A DNA stretch of 64,000 nucleotides from Polaribacter marinaquae. GTDB taxonomy: Bacteria; Bacteroidota; Bacteroidia; Flavobacteriales; Flavobacteriaceae. Location: the NCBI RefSeq assembly GCF_038019025.1, contig NZ_CP150496.1:2682001-2746000 (forward strand), in the 5' to 3' direction. The first letter of the stretch is position 1. Every line of letters begins with the position of its first letter. A program made the translations under genes and the position numbers. Below are positions 1-10,655 of the stretch, piece by piece. Below the pieces are notes generated by a model, which did not search any database, was not told where the DNA came from, and saw nothing but the letters and a program-made list of their open reading frames with translations.

Positions 1-3000
1 GAAGACACAGATTATGAGTTAAGCTATGCAGCAAATACCAATGTAGGTACAGCAACAGTTACGATTACAGGTAAGGGTAATTACAACGGGACAAGAACAG
101 TAACCTTTAATATTACCCCAGCGCCACTGACCATTACGGCAGAAGATAAGAGTAAGGTATTTGGAGAGTCAGATCCTGACTTAACGGTAAGTTATACAGG
201 TTTTGTGAATGGGGAGGATCAGAATGATCTATCGGGGACTTTATCTATCAGTAGAACTTCTGGAGAGACACCAGCTACTTACACTATCACAGCTTCAGGA
301 TTAACGTCAACCAATTATGTGATTACTTACGAAACAGGAGAGTTTACTATTGGTAGTAAGTCTATAACAGATACAGATATTAGAGTTGCTTCTATATCCG
401 ATTTAGTGTATACAGGATTAGCTCAAACTCCAAGTCCGTTGGTGAAAGATGGTGCTACAACCTTAGTAGAAGACACAGATTATGAGTTAAGCTATGCAGC
501 AAATACCAATGTAGGTACAGCAACAGTTACGATTACAGGTAAGGGTAATTACAACGGGACAAGAAGAGTAACCTTTAATATTACCCCAGCGCCACTGACC
601 ATTACGGCAGAAGATAAGAGTAAGGTATTTGGAGAGTCAGATCCTGACTTAACGGTAAGTTATGCAGGATTTGTGAATGGGGAGGATCAGAATGATCTAT
701 CGGGGACTTTATCTATCAGTAGAACTACTGGAGAGACACCAGCTACTTACACTATCACAGCTTCAGGATTAACGTCAACCAATTATGTGATTACTTACGA
801 AACAGGAGAGTTTACTATTGGTAGTAAGTCTATAACAGATACAGATATTAGAGTTGCTTCTATATCCGATTTAGTGTATACAGGATTAGCTCAAACTCCA
901 AGTCAGTTGGTGAAAGATGGTGCTACAACCTTAGTAGAAGACACAGATTATGAGTTAAGCTATGCAGCAAATACCAATGTAGGTACAGCAACAGTTACGA
1001 TTACAGGTAAGGGTAATTACAACGGGACAAGAAGAGTAACCTTTAATATTACCCCAGCGCCACTGACCATTACGGCAGAAGATAAGAGTAAGGTATTTGG
1101 AGAGTCAGATCCTGACTTAACGGTAAGTTATGCAGGATTTGTGAACGGCGAAGATAAGGACGACTTAACAGGAACCTTATTAATAAATAGAGTATCTGGA
1201 GAGGCGGTATCAACTTATGCGATTACAGCTTCAGGTTTAACGTCAACGAATTATGCGCTTACTTATGCACCAGGAGAGTTTACTATTGGTAGTAAGTCTA
1301 TAACAGATACAGATATTAGAGTTGCTTCTATATCCGATTTAGTGTATACAGGATTAGCTCAAACTCCAAGTCAGTTGGTGAAAGATGGTGCTACAACCTT
1401 AGTAGAAGACACAGATTATGAGTTAAGCTATGCAGCAAATACCAATGTAGGTACAGCAACAGTTACGATTACAGGTAAGGGTAATTACAACGGGACAAGA
1501 ACAGTAACCTTTAATATTACCCCAGCGCCACTGACCATTACGGCAGAAGATAAGAGTAAGGTATTTGGAGAGTCAGATCCTGACTTAACGGTAAGTTATA
1601 CAGGTTTTGTGAATGGGGAGGATCAGAATGATCTATCGGGGACTTTATCTATCAGTAGAACTTCTGGAGAGACACCAGCTACTTACACTATCACAGCTTC
1701 AGGATTAACGTCAACCAATTATGTGATTACTTACGAAACAGGAGAGTTTACTATTGGTAGTAAGTCTATAACAGATACAGATATTAGAGTTGCTTCTATA
1801 TCCGATTTAGTGTATACAGGATTAGCTCAAACTCCAAGTCAGTTGGTGAAAGATGGTGCTACAACCTTAGTAGAAGACACAGATTATGAGTTAAGCTATG
1901 CAGCAAATACCAATGTAGGTACAGCAACAGTTACGATTACAGGTAAGGGTAATTACAACGGGACAAGAACAGTAACCTTTAATATTACCCCAGCGCCACT
2001 GACCATTACGGCAGAAGATAAGAGTAAGGTATTTGGAGAGTCAGATCCTGACTTAACGGTAAGTTATACAGGTTTTGTGAATGGGGAGGATCAGAATGAT
2101 CTATCGGGGACTTTATCTATCAGTAGAACTTCTGGAGAGACACCAGCTACTTACACTATCACAGCTTCAGGATTAACGTCAACCAATTATGTGATTACTT
2201 ACGAAACAGGAGAGTTTACTATTGGTAGTAAGTCTATAACAGATACAGATATTAGAGTTGCTTCTATATCCGATTTAGTGTATACAGGATTAGCTCAAAC
2301 TCCAAGTCAGTTGGTGAAAGATGGTGCTACAACCTTAGTAGAAGACACAGATTATGAGTTAAGCTATGCAGCAAATACCAATGTAGGTACAGCAACAGTT
2401 ACGATTACAGGTAAGGGTAATTACAACGGGACAAGAACAGTAACCTTTAATATTACCCCAGCGCCACTGACCATTACGGCAGAAGATAAGAGTAAGGTAT
2501 TTGGAGAGTCAGATCCTGACTTAACGGTAAGTTATACAGGTTTTGTGAATGGGGAGGATCAGAATGATCTATCGGGGACTTTATCTATCAGTAGAACTTC
2601 TGGAGAGACACCAGCTACTTACACTATCACAGCTTCAGGATTAACGTCAACCAATTATGTGATTACTTACGAAACAGGAGAGTTTACTATTGGTAGTAAG
2701 TCTATAACAGATACAGATATTAGAGTTGCTTCTATATCCGATTTAGTGTATACAGGATTAGCTCAAACTCCAAGTCAGTTGGTGAAAGATGGTGCTACAA
2801 CCTTAGTAGAAGACACAGATTATGAGTTAAGCTATGCAGCAAATACCAATGTAGGTACAGCAACAGTTACGATTACAGGTAAGGGTAATTACAACGGGAC
2901 AAGAACAGTAACCTTTAATATTACCCCAGCGCCACTGACCATTACGGCAGAAGATAAGAGTAAGGTATTTGGAGAGTCAGATCCTGACTTAACGGTAAGT

Positions 3001-6000
3001 TATACAGGTTTTGTGAATGGGGAGGATCAGAATGATCTATCGGGGACTTTATCTATCAGTAGAACTTCTGGAGAGACACCAGCTACTTACACTATCACAG
3101 CTTCAGGATTAACGTCAACCAATTATGTGATTACTTACGAAACAGGAGAGTTTACTATTGGTAGTAAGTCTATAACAGATACAGATATTAGAGTTGCTTC
3201 TATATCCGATTTAGTGTATACAGGATTAGCTCAAACTCCAAGTCCGTTGGTGAAAGATGGTGCTACAACCTTAGTAGAAGACACAGATTATGAGTTAAGC
3301 TATGCAGCAAATACCAATGTAGGTACAGCAACAGTTACGATTACAGGGATAAATGCCTACGAGGGCAGTAGAACGGTAACCTTTAACATTACCCGAGCTC
3401 TACTGACTATTACAGCAGATGCTAAGACAAAGGAGTTTGGAGAGGATGATCCTGAGTTAACGGTAAGTTATACCGGTTTTGTGAATGGCGAGGATGATGA
3501 AGATCTCACAGGCACCTTAGCGATCAGTCGAGTTGCAGGAGAAGCAGCAGGCACTTATGCGATCACAGGCTCAGGTTTAACGTCAACTAACTATGCGATT
3601 ACTTATGCGCCAGGAGTGTTTACCATCACTGCTAAGTCGATTATTGATGCAGATATTACTGTTTCACCTATTGAGGACTTTGTTTACACGGGTCAAGGGA
3701 TTACTCCTCCGTTAACGGTGAAGGATGGAGCAACTACTTTGGTACAGGGAACGGATTATGGATTAGATTACAGTAATAATATCAATGTTGGTATAGCTAC
3801 AGTGACGATTGTTAGCTATGGCAATTACACTGGTAACAAGGTAGTAACCTTTAACATTACCCAAGCTCCACTGACCATTACGGCAGACGATAAGAGTAAG
3901 GTATTTGGAGAGTCAGATCCTGAGTTAACAGTAAGTTATGCAGGATTTGTGAACGGCGAGGATAAGGACGACTTAACAGGAACCTTATTAATAAGTAGAG
4001 TATCTGGAGAGGCGGTATCAACTTATGCGATTACAGCTTCAGGATTAACGTCAACCAATTATGTGATTACTTACGAAACAGGAGAGTTTACTATTGGTAG
4101 TAAGTCTATAACAGATACAGATATTAGAGTTGCTTCTATATCCGATTTAGTGTATACAGGATTAGCTCAAACTCCAAGTCCGTTGGTGAAAGATGGTGCT
4201 ACAACCTTAGTAGAAGACACAGATTATGAGTTAAGCTATGCAGCAAATACCAATGTAGGTACAGCAACAGTTACGATTACAGGTAAGGGTAATTACAACG
4301 GGACAAGAAGAGTAACCTTTAATATTACCCCAGCGCCACTGACCATTACGGCAGAAGATAAGAGTAAGGTATTTGGAGAGTCAGATCCTGACTTAACGGT
4401 AAGTTATGCAGGATTTGTGAACGGCGAAGATAAGGACGACTTAACAGGAACCTTATTAATAAATAGAGTATCTGGAGAGGCGGTATCAACTTATGCGATT
4501 ACAGCTTCAGGATTAACATCGACAAACTACGATATAACCTATACTCCAGGAACATTTACCATTACAAGTAGACTTATTACTCAATCAGCTTTCATGGTAT
4601 CTCCGATAACGGACTTAGTGTATACAGGATTAGCTCAAACTCCAAGTCCGTTGGTGAAAGATGGTGCTACAACCTTAGTAGAAGATACAGATTATGAGTT
4701 AAGCTATGCAGCATATACCAATGTAGGTACAGCAACAGTTACGATTACAGGTAAGGGTAATTACAACGGGACAAGAACAGTAACCTTTAATATTACCCCA
4801 GCGCCACTGACCATTACTGCAGAAGATAAGAGTAAGGTATTTGGAGAGTCAGATCCTGACTTAACGGTAAGTTATGTAGGTTTTGTGAATGGGGAGGATC
4901 AGAATGATCTATCGGGGACTTTATCTATCAGTAGAACTTCTGGAGAGACACCAGCTACTTACACTATCACAGCTTCAGGATTAACGTCAACCAATTATGT
5001 GATTACTTACGAAACAGGAGAGTTTACTATTGGTAGTAAGTCTATAACAGATACAGATATTAGAGTTGCTTCTATATCCGATTTAGTGTATACAGGATTA
5101 GCTCAAACTCCAAGTCCGTTGGTGAAAGATGGTGCTACAACCTTAGTAGAAGACACAGATTATGAGTTAAGCTATGCAGCAAATACCAATGTAGGTACAG
5201 CAACAGTTACGATTACAGGTAAGGGTAATTACAACGGGACAAGAAGAGTAACCTTTAATATTACCCCAGCGCCACTGACCATTACGGCAGAAGATAAGAG
5301 TAAGGTATTTGGAGAGTCAGATCCTGACTTAACGGTAAGTTATGCAGGATTTGTGAATGGGGAGGATCAGAATGATCTATCGGGGACTTTATCTATCAGT
5401 AGAACTACTGGAGAGACACCAGCTACTTACACTATCACAGCTTCAGGATTAACGTCAACCAATTATGTGATTACTTACGAAACAGGAGAGTTTACTATTG
5501 GTAGTAAGTCTATAACAGATACAGATATTAGAGTTGCTTCTATATCCGATTTAGTGTATACAGGTTTAGCTCAAACTCCAAGTCCGTTGGTTAAAGATGG
5601 AGAAATAATACTTGTTAAAGATACGGATTACACGCTATCATATCAAGATAATATCAACGTAGGCACAGCAACGGTTACCATTACAGGGATAAATGCCTAC
5701 GAGGGCAGTAGAACGGTAACCTTTAACATTACCCGAGCTCTACTGACTATTACAGCAGATGCTAAGACAAAGGAGTTTGGAGAGGATGATCCTGAGTTAA
5801 CGGTAAGTTATACCGGTTTTGTGAATGGCGAGGATGATGAAGATCTCACAGGCACCTTAGCGATCAGTCGAGTTGCAGGAGAAGCAGCAGGCACTTATGC
5901 GATCACAGGCTCAGGTTTAACGTCAACTAACTATGCGATTACTTATGCGCCAGGAGTGTTTACCATCACTGCTAAGTCGATTATTGATGCAGATATTACT

Positions 6001-6666
6001 GTTTCACCTATTGAGGACTTTGTTTACACGGGTCAAGGGATTACTCCTCCGTTAACGGTGAAGGATGGAGCAACTACTTTGGTACAGGGAACGGATTATG
6101 GATTAGATTACAGTAATAATATCAATGTTGGTATAGCTACAGTGACGATTGTTAGCTATGGCAATTACACTGGTAACAAGGTAGTAACCTTTAACATTAC
6201 CCAAGCTCCACTGACCATTACGGCAGACGATAAGAGTAAGGTATTTGGAGAGTCAGATCCTGAGTTAACAGTAAGTTATGCAGGATTTGTGAACGGCGAG
6301 GATAAGGACGACTTAACAGGAACCTTATTAATAAGTAGAGTATCTGGAGAGGCGGTATCAACTTATGCGATTACAGCTTCAGGACTAACATCGACAAATT
6401 ACGATATAACATATACTCCAGGAACCTTTACGATTAATAGTAGGTCAATTACGGAAACTGATATTACAGTAGCTCCTATAGCAGATCTTGTATACAATGG
6501 ATCGTTACAAAGGCCTAAGCCTATTGTGGAAGATGGTTCAAACCTATTAGAGGAAGGAATCGATTATAAATTAAGTTATAGTGATAATATCAATGTAGGA
6601 CAAGCGATGGTAACGATTACAGGGCTTGGTAATTATGATGGTAGTAGAACCGTAAGGTTTATGATT
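1..6666 (+). repeat. In-frame tandem repeat array, 468-bp period, 15 copies in register
   Basis: The DYELSY-type motif recurs every 468 bases (1, 469, 937, 1405 and so on to 6553) without any change of register. Units 1405-1872, 1873-2340 and 2341-2808 look identical in nucleotides, and the next differs by one base. Longer blocks are also duplicated at a distance: 198-884 matches 4878-5564 (687 bp), and 3340-4044 matches 5680-6384 (705 bp), both without a visible difference. Units around 3409-4044, 5749-6384 and 6400-6666 are more divergent. The identity at silent sites indicates recent recombination or gene conversion. The array continues beyond the left edge of the window. Confidence 0.95.
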
Positions 6667-7650
6667 GTACCAAAGGTTATAGAAATTTTAATACCAGATC
6701 AAGAGAAAGATTATGGTGCTCAAGATCCTGTATTGGTATTTACAGCAGATCCTGTACTTTTTGGTTCGGATGAATTTACAGGGGTGTTATCACGAGAATC
6801 AGGTGAGGCTGTAGGAGAGTATTTAATATCCTCTGGGACTTTAAGTGCAGGAGATAATTATACTTTAAATATTCAGTCAGATGCTATTTTTAGGATTATT
6901 AGAATTGATAGTGACGGAGACGGTGTTGCGGATGATATAGAAGAGACAGATGGAACAGACCCGTTAGATACTTGTGATTTTGTATTGGCAAGTCAAACAT
7001 TTCCACCGAGTATAGCTTGGGACACAGCAGACTGTGATATTGACGGAGTAACCAATGCCGAAGAATTGATAGATGGTACTGATCCATTGAATTCAGATAG
7101 TGATGGAGATGGAGTTGTAGATGGTTATGAGAAAACAGATGGTACAGATCCATTAGATTTTTGTTCATCAGTACCATCTAGAATTACAGAGTCATTATCT
7201 GATGAATTTTTGTTTAGTGACTGTGACGGTGATGGTTTGAGTAATGGAGATGAGATTGGATTAGATCCAAAAAATCCAATTGGCTCAAATGGTAATGGTA
7301 TTTTTGATTATTTAGAGTTCAATAATTATAGACCTTCGGCAGAGGATAATTTAGAGGTTTTTAATTTATTGACTCCAAATGGAGATGGCCAGAATGATGT
7401 ATTTGTGATCCGTAATATTGAGTTGTATCCGGAGAATATTTTAGAGATTTACAATCGTTGGGGATCTAAGGTTTATAATGTATCGGGATATGGGCAAAAT
7501 GGAAATTATTTCACAGGTGTTTCCAATGGAAGAGGAGTAATTTCACCATCATCATTATTACCAACAGGCACATACTTTTATATTTTAAAATATAAATCAA
7601 GTTCAGGAGATTTTAAAGAGCGCAAGGGTTATTTATATTTAACTAGATAG
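1..7650 (+). CDS. Giant type IX-secreted repeat adhesin, SprB-like (5' end outside window)
   Basis: The frame is open from the first base, so the N-terminus and signal peptide lie outside the window; 2549 residues are visible. Residues 1 to about 2222 are alternating MBG-type domains (motif FGESDPDLTVSY) and Ig-like domains (motif NVGTATVTITG), 156 residues per pair. A degenerate MBG-like domain follows, then Asp-rich thrombospondin-type-3-like Ca-binding repeats (about 2300-2430, DSDGDGVADD). The last ~105 residues are a CHU_C gliding-motility C-terminal domain (LLTPNGDGQNDVF, YNRWG, PTGTYFYIL), the type-B sorting signal of the type IX secretion system. Established: such proteins are exported with a cognate SprF/PorP protein, and one is encoded next. 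Inference: a cell-surface adhesin for gliding, attachment or biofilm. The substrate is unknown. Confidence 0.93.
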   Translation, partial: EDTDYELSYAANTNVGTATVTITGKGNYNGTRTVTFNITPAPLTITAEDKSKVFGESDPDLTVSYTGFVNGEDQNDLSGTLSISRTSGETPATYTITASGLTSTNYVITYETGEFTIGSKSITDTDIRVASISDLVYTGLAQTPSPLVKDGATTLVEDTDYELSYAANTNVGTATVTITGKGNYNGTRRVTFNITPAPLTITAEDKSKVFGESDPDLTVSYAGFVNGEDQNDLSGTLSISRTTGETPATYTITASGLTSTNYVITYETGEFTIGSKSITDTDIRVASISDLVYTGLAQTPSQLVKDGATTLVEDTDYELSYAANTNVGTATVTITGKGNYNGTRRVTFNITPAPLTITAEDKSKVFGESDPDLTVSYAGFVNGEDKDDLTGTLLINRVSGEAVSTYAITASGLTSTNYALTYAPGEFTIGSKSITDTDIRVASISDLVYTGLAQTPSQLVKDGATTLVEDTDYELSYAANTNVGTATVTITGKGNYNGTRTVTFNITPAPLTITAEDKSKVFGESDPDLTVSYTGFVNGEDQNDLSGTLSISRTSGETPATYTITASGLTSTNYVITYETGEFTIGSKSITDTDIRVASISDLVYTGLAQTPSQLVKDGATTLVEDTDYELSYAANTNVGTATVTITGKGNYNGTRTVTFNITPAPLTITAEDKSKVFGESDPDLTVSYTGFVNGEDQNDLSGTLSISRTSGETPATYTITASGLTSTNYVITYETGEFTIGSKSITDTDIRVASISDLVYTGLAQTPSQLVKDGATTLVEDTDYELSYAANTNVGTATVTITGKGNYNGTRTVTFNITPAPLTITAEDKSKVFGESDPDLTVSYTGFVNGEDQNDLSGTLSISRTSGETPATYTITASGLTSTNYVITYETGEFTIGSKSITDTDIRVASISDLVYTGLAQTPSQLVKDGATTLVEDTDYELSYAANTNVGTATVTITGKGNYNGTRTVTFNITPAPLTITAEDKSKVFGESDPDLTVSYTGFVNGEDQNDLSGTLSISRTSGETPATYTITASGLTSTNYVITYETGEFTIGSKSITDTDIRVASISDLVYTGLAQTPSPLVKDGATTLVEDTDYELSYAANTNVGTATVTITGINAYEGSRTVTFNITRALLTITADAKTKEFGEDDPELTVSYTGFVNGEDDEDLTGTLAISRVAGEAAGTYAITGSGLTSTNYAITYAPGVFTITAKSIIDADITVSPIEDFVYTGQGITPPLTVKDGATTLVQGTDYGLDYSNNINVGIATVTIVSYGNYTGNKVVTFNITQAPLTITADDKSKVFGESDPELTVSYAGFVNGEDKDDLTGTLLISRVSGEAVSTYAITASGLTSTNYVITYETGEFTIGSKSITDTDIRVASISDLVYTGLAQTPSPLVKDGATTLVEDTDYELSYAANTNVGTATVTITGKGNYNGTRRVTFNITPAPLTITAEDKSKVFGESDPDLTVSYAGFVNGEDKDDLTGTLLINRVSGEAVSTYAITASGLTSTNYDITYTPGTFTITSRLITQSAFMVSPITDLVYTGLAQTPSPLVKDGATTLVEDTDYELSYAAYTNVGTATVTITGKGNYNGTRTVTFNITPAPLTITAEDKSKVFGESDPDLTVSYVGFVNGEDQNDLSGTLSISRTSGETPATYTITASGLTSTNYVITYETGEFTIGSKSITDTDIRVASISDLVYTGLAQTPSPLVKDGATTLVEDTDYELSYAANTNVGTATVTITGKGNYNGTRRVTFNITPAPLTITAEDKSKVFGESDPDLTVSYAGFVNGEDQNDLSGTLSISRTTGETPATYTITASGLTSTNYVITYETGEFTIGSKSITDTDIRVASISDLVYTGLAQTPSPLVKDGEIILVKDTDYTLSYQDNINVGTATVTITGINAYEGSRTVTFNITRALLTITADAKTKEFGEDDPELTVSYTGFVNGEDDEDLTGTLAISRVAGEAAGTYAITGSGLTSTNYAITYAPGVFTITAKSIIDADITVSPIEDFVYTGQGITPPLTVKDGATTLVQGTDYGLDYSNNINVGIATVTIVSYGNYTGNKVVTFNITQAPLTITADDKSKVFGESDPELTVSYAGFVNGEDKDDLTGTLLISRVSGEAVSTYAITASGLTSTNYDITYTPGTFTINSRSITETDITVAPIADLVYNGSLQRPKPIVEDGSNLLEEGIDYKLSYSDNINVGQAMVTITGLGNYDGSRTVRFMIVPKVIEILIPDQEKDYGAQDPVLVFTADPVLFGSDEFTGVLSRESGEAVGEYLISSGTLSAGDNYTLNIQSDAIFRIIRIDSDGDGVADDIEETDGTDPLDTCDFVLASQTFPPSIAWDTADCDIDGVTNAEELIDGTDPLNSDSDGDGVVDGYEKTDGTDPLDFCSSVPSRITESLSDEFLFSDCDGDGLSNGDEIGLDPKNPIGSNGNGIFDYLEFNNYRPSAEDNLEVFNLLTPNGDGQNDVFVIRNIELYPENILEIYNRWGSKVYNVSGYGQNGNYFTGVSNGRGVISPSSLLPTGTYFYILKYKSSSGDFKERKGYLYLTR

Positions 7651-7692
7651 ATTGTTTTAAGATATAAGATAAATTGTAAAAATTAAAAATAA

Positions 7693-8613
7693 ATGAAAAA
7701 AATAGTCACACTTGTTATTATACTTATAAGCGGATTGAGTTACTCTCAGCAAGATGCTCAGTTTAGTAACTATATGTATAACACGCTGAGTTTTAATCCG
7801 GCGTATGCTGGTTCCCGTGGTACGACAAGTATTTATTTATCACAACGTTCTCAGTGGATTGGTTTGGATGGAGCACCGACAACGAATGCTCTTTCGTATC
7901 ATTCCCCTTTAGGTTCTTCTAATTTAGGTATTGGGTTGAGTTTTTTAAATGATGCGATAGGGCCTGTTGAAGAGAATTTAGTTTCTTTAGATATGAGTTA
8001 TACGATCCAAACGTCATATGATTATAAATTAGCCTTTGGATTACGAGCGAGTGCTCATATGCTGAATGTAGATTTCAACCAGTTAAATATATTTAACCCA
8101 GGGGATGTATTGGCGCAGAATAACATTAATAATCGTATTTCTCCGAACTTTGGTTTTGGAGTGTTTTGGTATTCAGATAAGAGTTATTTAGGATTTTCAA
8201 TTCCTAATTTATTACAGACCAAACATATTAATAAAAACTTAGGAGCATCTGTAAGTTCGATATCTAAGGAGCGTTTGCATTATCATTTTACAGCGGGTTA
8301 TGTATTTGATTTAAGTCAAGATGTATTATTTAAGCCTGCATTGTTGACAAAGTTTGTTTCGGGTTCTCCGTTACAATTGGATGTATCGGGAAATTTTCAG
8401 ATATATGATAAGTTTACTATAGGAGGGTCATATCGTATAGATGCAGCTGTGAGTTTATTAGCTGGCTTTCAGTTAAGCAGGAATTGGTTTTTAGGTTATG
8501 GTTATGATTTTGACACAAATAATCTATCTACGTTTAATTCAGGTTCACACGAGGTTTTCCTACGTTATGAAGTATTTAGGAATAGCAATATAAAAGCACC
8601 GCGATTCTTTTAA
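7693..8613 (+). CDS. PorP/SprF family type IX secretion outer-membrane protein
   Basis: This 306-residue protein has an N-terminal signal peptide (hydrophobic 5-16, then SYSQ) and directly after it the family hallmark QFSNYMYNTLSFNPAYAGSR. The rest is rich in amphipathic beta-strands and ends in an aromatic-rich strand, as expected for an outer-membrane barrel. Members of this family assist export and surface attachment of type-B CHU_C substrates; SprF does so for SprB in Flavobacterium johnsoniae. It starts 42 bases after the adhesin stop, with no terminator between them, so the two are probably co-transcribed. The inference is that it is the dedicated partner of the upstream adhesin. Confidence 0.92.
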   Translation: MKKIVTLVIILISGLSYSQQDAQFSNYMYNTLSFNPAYAGSRGTTSIYLSQRSQWIGLDGAPTTNALSYHSPLGSSNLGIGLSFLNDAIGPVEENLVSLDMSYTIQTSYDYKLAFGLRASAHMLNVDFNQLNIFNPGDVLAQNNINNRISPNFGFGVFWYSDKSYLGFSIPNLLQTKHINKNLGASVSSISKERLHYHFTAGYVFDLSQDVLFKPALLTKFVSGSPLQLDVSGNFQIYDKFTIGGSYRIDAAVSLLAGFQLSRNWFLGYGYDFDTNNLSTFNSGSHEVFLRYEVFRNSNIKAPRFF

Positions 8614-8637
8614 AAAAAACAAAACCACAAAATAGAG

Positions 8638-10548
8638 ATGAAATTACATTTTAATTATATTACACTTTGCTTACTATTAGTAAGTGGATTTATATATGGT
8701 CAACAAGAAAGAGAAGTAAGAGCTAATTCAAAGTACAATAGCATGTCTTACACTGAGGCTATAGCTCTTTATAAAGGTTTGGTAGCAGATGGTTATGGTT
8801 CACCGGAGTTATTTGAGAATTTAGGGAATTCATATTATTTACAATCTAATTATGCGTTAGCTAGAGCAAGTTACGATTCATTATTTAAAAGAACTAGGGA
8901 TGTTTCTAAGAGCACCTATTATAGATATATCAATGTGTTGCGAAGTGAGAAAGAAGATAAGAAGGCAGATAAGTTGTACGCTACATTATTAAAGAAATAC
9001 CCACAGGAGAAGATAGAAGATAAGCTTAAGAATCGTATTTTTTTAAGTCCAGAAGTACTTGTTGTTTCTTCGGTTACTCTAAAAAACTCAAAGATTAATT
9101 CTCCATATTCAGATTACAAGGTTTCATATCTAGGAGAAGATAAGATTGTTTATTCAAGTAGCAAGGAGACAAAGAGTTTTTTATCTACCAAATCTATTTG
9201 GAATAATGAGGCTTATACGAACCTATACGAAAGTCGTTTTGATGGAGATAGCCTTATAGGTGAAGTTTCCAAATTAAAAGGTCGCATCAATAGATTTTAC
9301 AATGAATCTTCAGCCGTTTTCACAAAAGATGGTAAAACGATGTATTTTACTAGAAACAATCATTTAGCAAATCAAGTAAAGACAGATTCTTTAGAAAATG
9401 TTTTACTAAAAATATACAAAGCAAGGTATAATGGGAAGCGTTGGGTAGATATAGAAGAGTTACCATTTAATAGCAACCAATACAACTGTGCACATCCGGC
9501 CTTGAGTCCTGATGAGGATTATTTATATTTTTCATCAGACATGCCTGGAACGAAAGGAGAATCTGATTTGTATAGAGTATCTATAAGTGATAACACCTAT
9601 GGTACGCCAGAGAATTTAGGAGCTCAAATAAATACGTTAGGTAGAGATACTTTTCCATTTATCACCTCAGAGAATGTTTTGATTTTTTCTTCGGATTATA
9701 GAAAAGGTCAGGGAGGATTAGATTTGTATTATACAGATTTAAAAAGTACGAATAAAAGAGTCTATACTTTTAGCGCCCCTATCAATTCTACTTCTGATGA
9801 TTTTGGCTTGGTTTATAAAGTCTCAGAAGGTACAGGTTTTATCTCTTCGAACCGTAAAGAAGACAATGTAGGTTCAGATGATATTTATGAGTTATCAGGA
9901 TTAACGATTCCAAAATTGGAAAATTTGACAGTAATGATCAAATCGAAGAAAGGGAGTGATGTAATAGGAAATACATCGGTTACCTTATCAAATGAAAATA
10001 ACAGTATTTTAGGCACTATAGTTGCAATCAACAATGAATTATCTTTAAAGGATTTAGATCCATCAAAGACCTACAGATTGGAGGTAAACAATGAGAATTA
10101 TCAACCATATGCTTCCTCACTACAATTTAAAGGCACCAATACAACTACTATTTATCTTACAGAGAAAGCGGTACCACCAGCAGCAGTAGACTTGCAAGAT
10201 CTCTTAAAGTTAGAGAATATTTACTTTGATTTTGACAAGCATGCAATTAGAAGCGATGCTGCAATTGAGTTAGCTAAGATTGTAGAGATATTAAACAGAT
10301 ATCCAGTAATAAACTTAGAGATCTTAGGTCATACGGATCTTCGTGGACCGGCATTGTATAATGAGAGATTATCTCTTCAAAGAGCAACATCTGTAAAACA
10401 ATGGTTGGTAGATAGAGGGATCTCATCAGATCGAATAACCACCATTGGTTATGGAGAGAAACAGCCTATCAATGATTGCGAAAGAAATAAATGTACAAAA
10501 GAACAACACGGTCAAAACCGTAGAACGGAGTTTTTAATCAAACAATAA
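8638..10548 (+). CDS. OmpA-family outer-membrane protein with TPR and PD40 repeats
   Basis: This 636-residue protein has a signal peptide (1-21, ending FIYGQ). Residues about 30-140 are TPR-like helices. Residues about 155-425 carry WD40-like PD40 beta-propeller blades (SPDEDYLYFSSD, ENVLIFSSDY). About 430-510 resembles a carboxypeptidase-regulatory-like fold. The C-terminal OmpA domain (527-636) has the peptidoglycan-binding signature GHTDLRG with LSLQRA and a final IGYGEKQP. This architecture matches the PorE-like proteins commonly placed downstream of SprF homologues and thought to anchor the secretion apparatus to peptidoglycan. It lies 24 bases after the porP/sprF-like gene and is the last gene of the cassette, because a terminator follows. 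Confidence 0.9.
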   Translation: MKLHFNYITLCLLLVSGFIYGQQEREVRANSKYNSMSYTEAIALYKGLVADGYGSPELFENLGNSYYLQSNYALARASYDSLFKRTRDVSKSTYYRYINVLRSEKEDKKADKLYATLLKKYPQEKIEDKLKNRIFLSPEVLVVSSVTLKNSKINSPYSDYKVSYLGEDKIVYSSSKETKSFLSTKSIWNNEAYTNLYESRFDGDSLIGEVSKLKGRINRFYNESSAVFTKDGKTMYFTRNNHLANQVKTDSLENVLLKIYKARYNGKRWVDIEELPFNSNQYNCAHPALSPDEDYLYFSSDMPGTKGESDLYRVSISDNTYGTPENLGAQINTLGRDTFPFITSENVLIFSSDYRKGQGGLDLYYTDLKSTNKRVYTFSAPINSTSDDFGLVYKVSEGTGFISSNRKEDNVGSDDIYELSGLTIPKLENLTVMIKSKKGSDVIGNTSVTLSNENNSILGTIVAINNELSLKDLDPSKTYRLEVNNENYQPYASSLQFKGTNTTTIYLTEKAVPPAAVDLQDLLKLENIYFDFDKHAIRSDAAIELAKIVEILNRYPVINLEILGHTDLRGPALYNERLSLQRATSVKQWLVDRGISSDRITTIGYGEKQPINDCERNKCTKEQHGQNRRTEFLIKQ

Positions 10549-10573
10549 CAGACAACATTTTATAAAACTTCAG

Positions 10574-10607
10574 AAAAGACTCAAATGGATTGTTTGGGTC
10601 TTTTTTT
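10574..10607 (+). terminator. Rho-independent terminator of the adhesin/SprF/OmpA operon
   Basis: A 10-bp stem (AAGACTCAAA against TTTGGGTCTT, one G-U pair) with a 7-nt loop is followed directly by a run of T. It lies about 25 bases after the OmpA-family stop codon. Confidence 0.8.
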
Positions 10608-10655
10608 ATCTACGTTTATAAAATCATTTATATTGTCTTAAAAAAGATGTTATAG

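Noticed and set aside
1-6666. Long regular repeat array as a CRISPR or satellite
   Set aside because: The 468-bp period is a multiple of three and the whole array is one open reading frame of beta-domain pairs; there are no unique spacers.
6899-7177. Minus-strand reading frame of 92 codons opposite the adhesin C-terminus
   Set aside because: It is the antisense of the Asp/Gly-rich Ca-binding repeats, has no promoter, and the composition (His/Leu rich) is what the complement of GAT/GGA codons gives.
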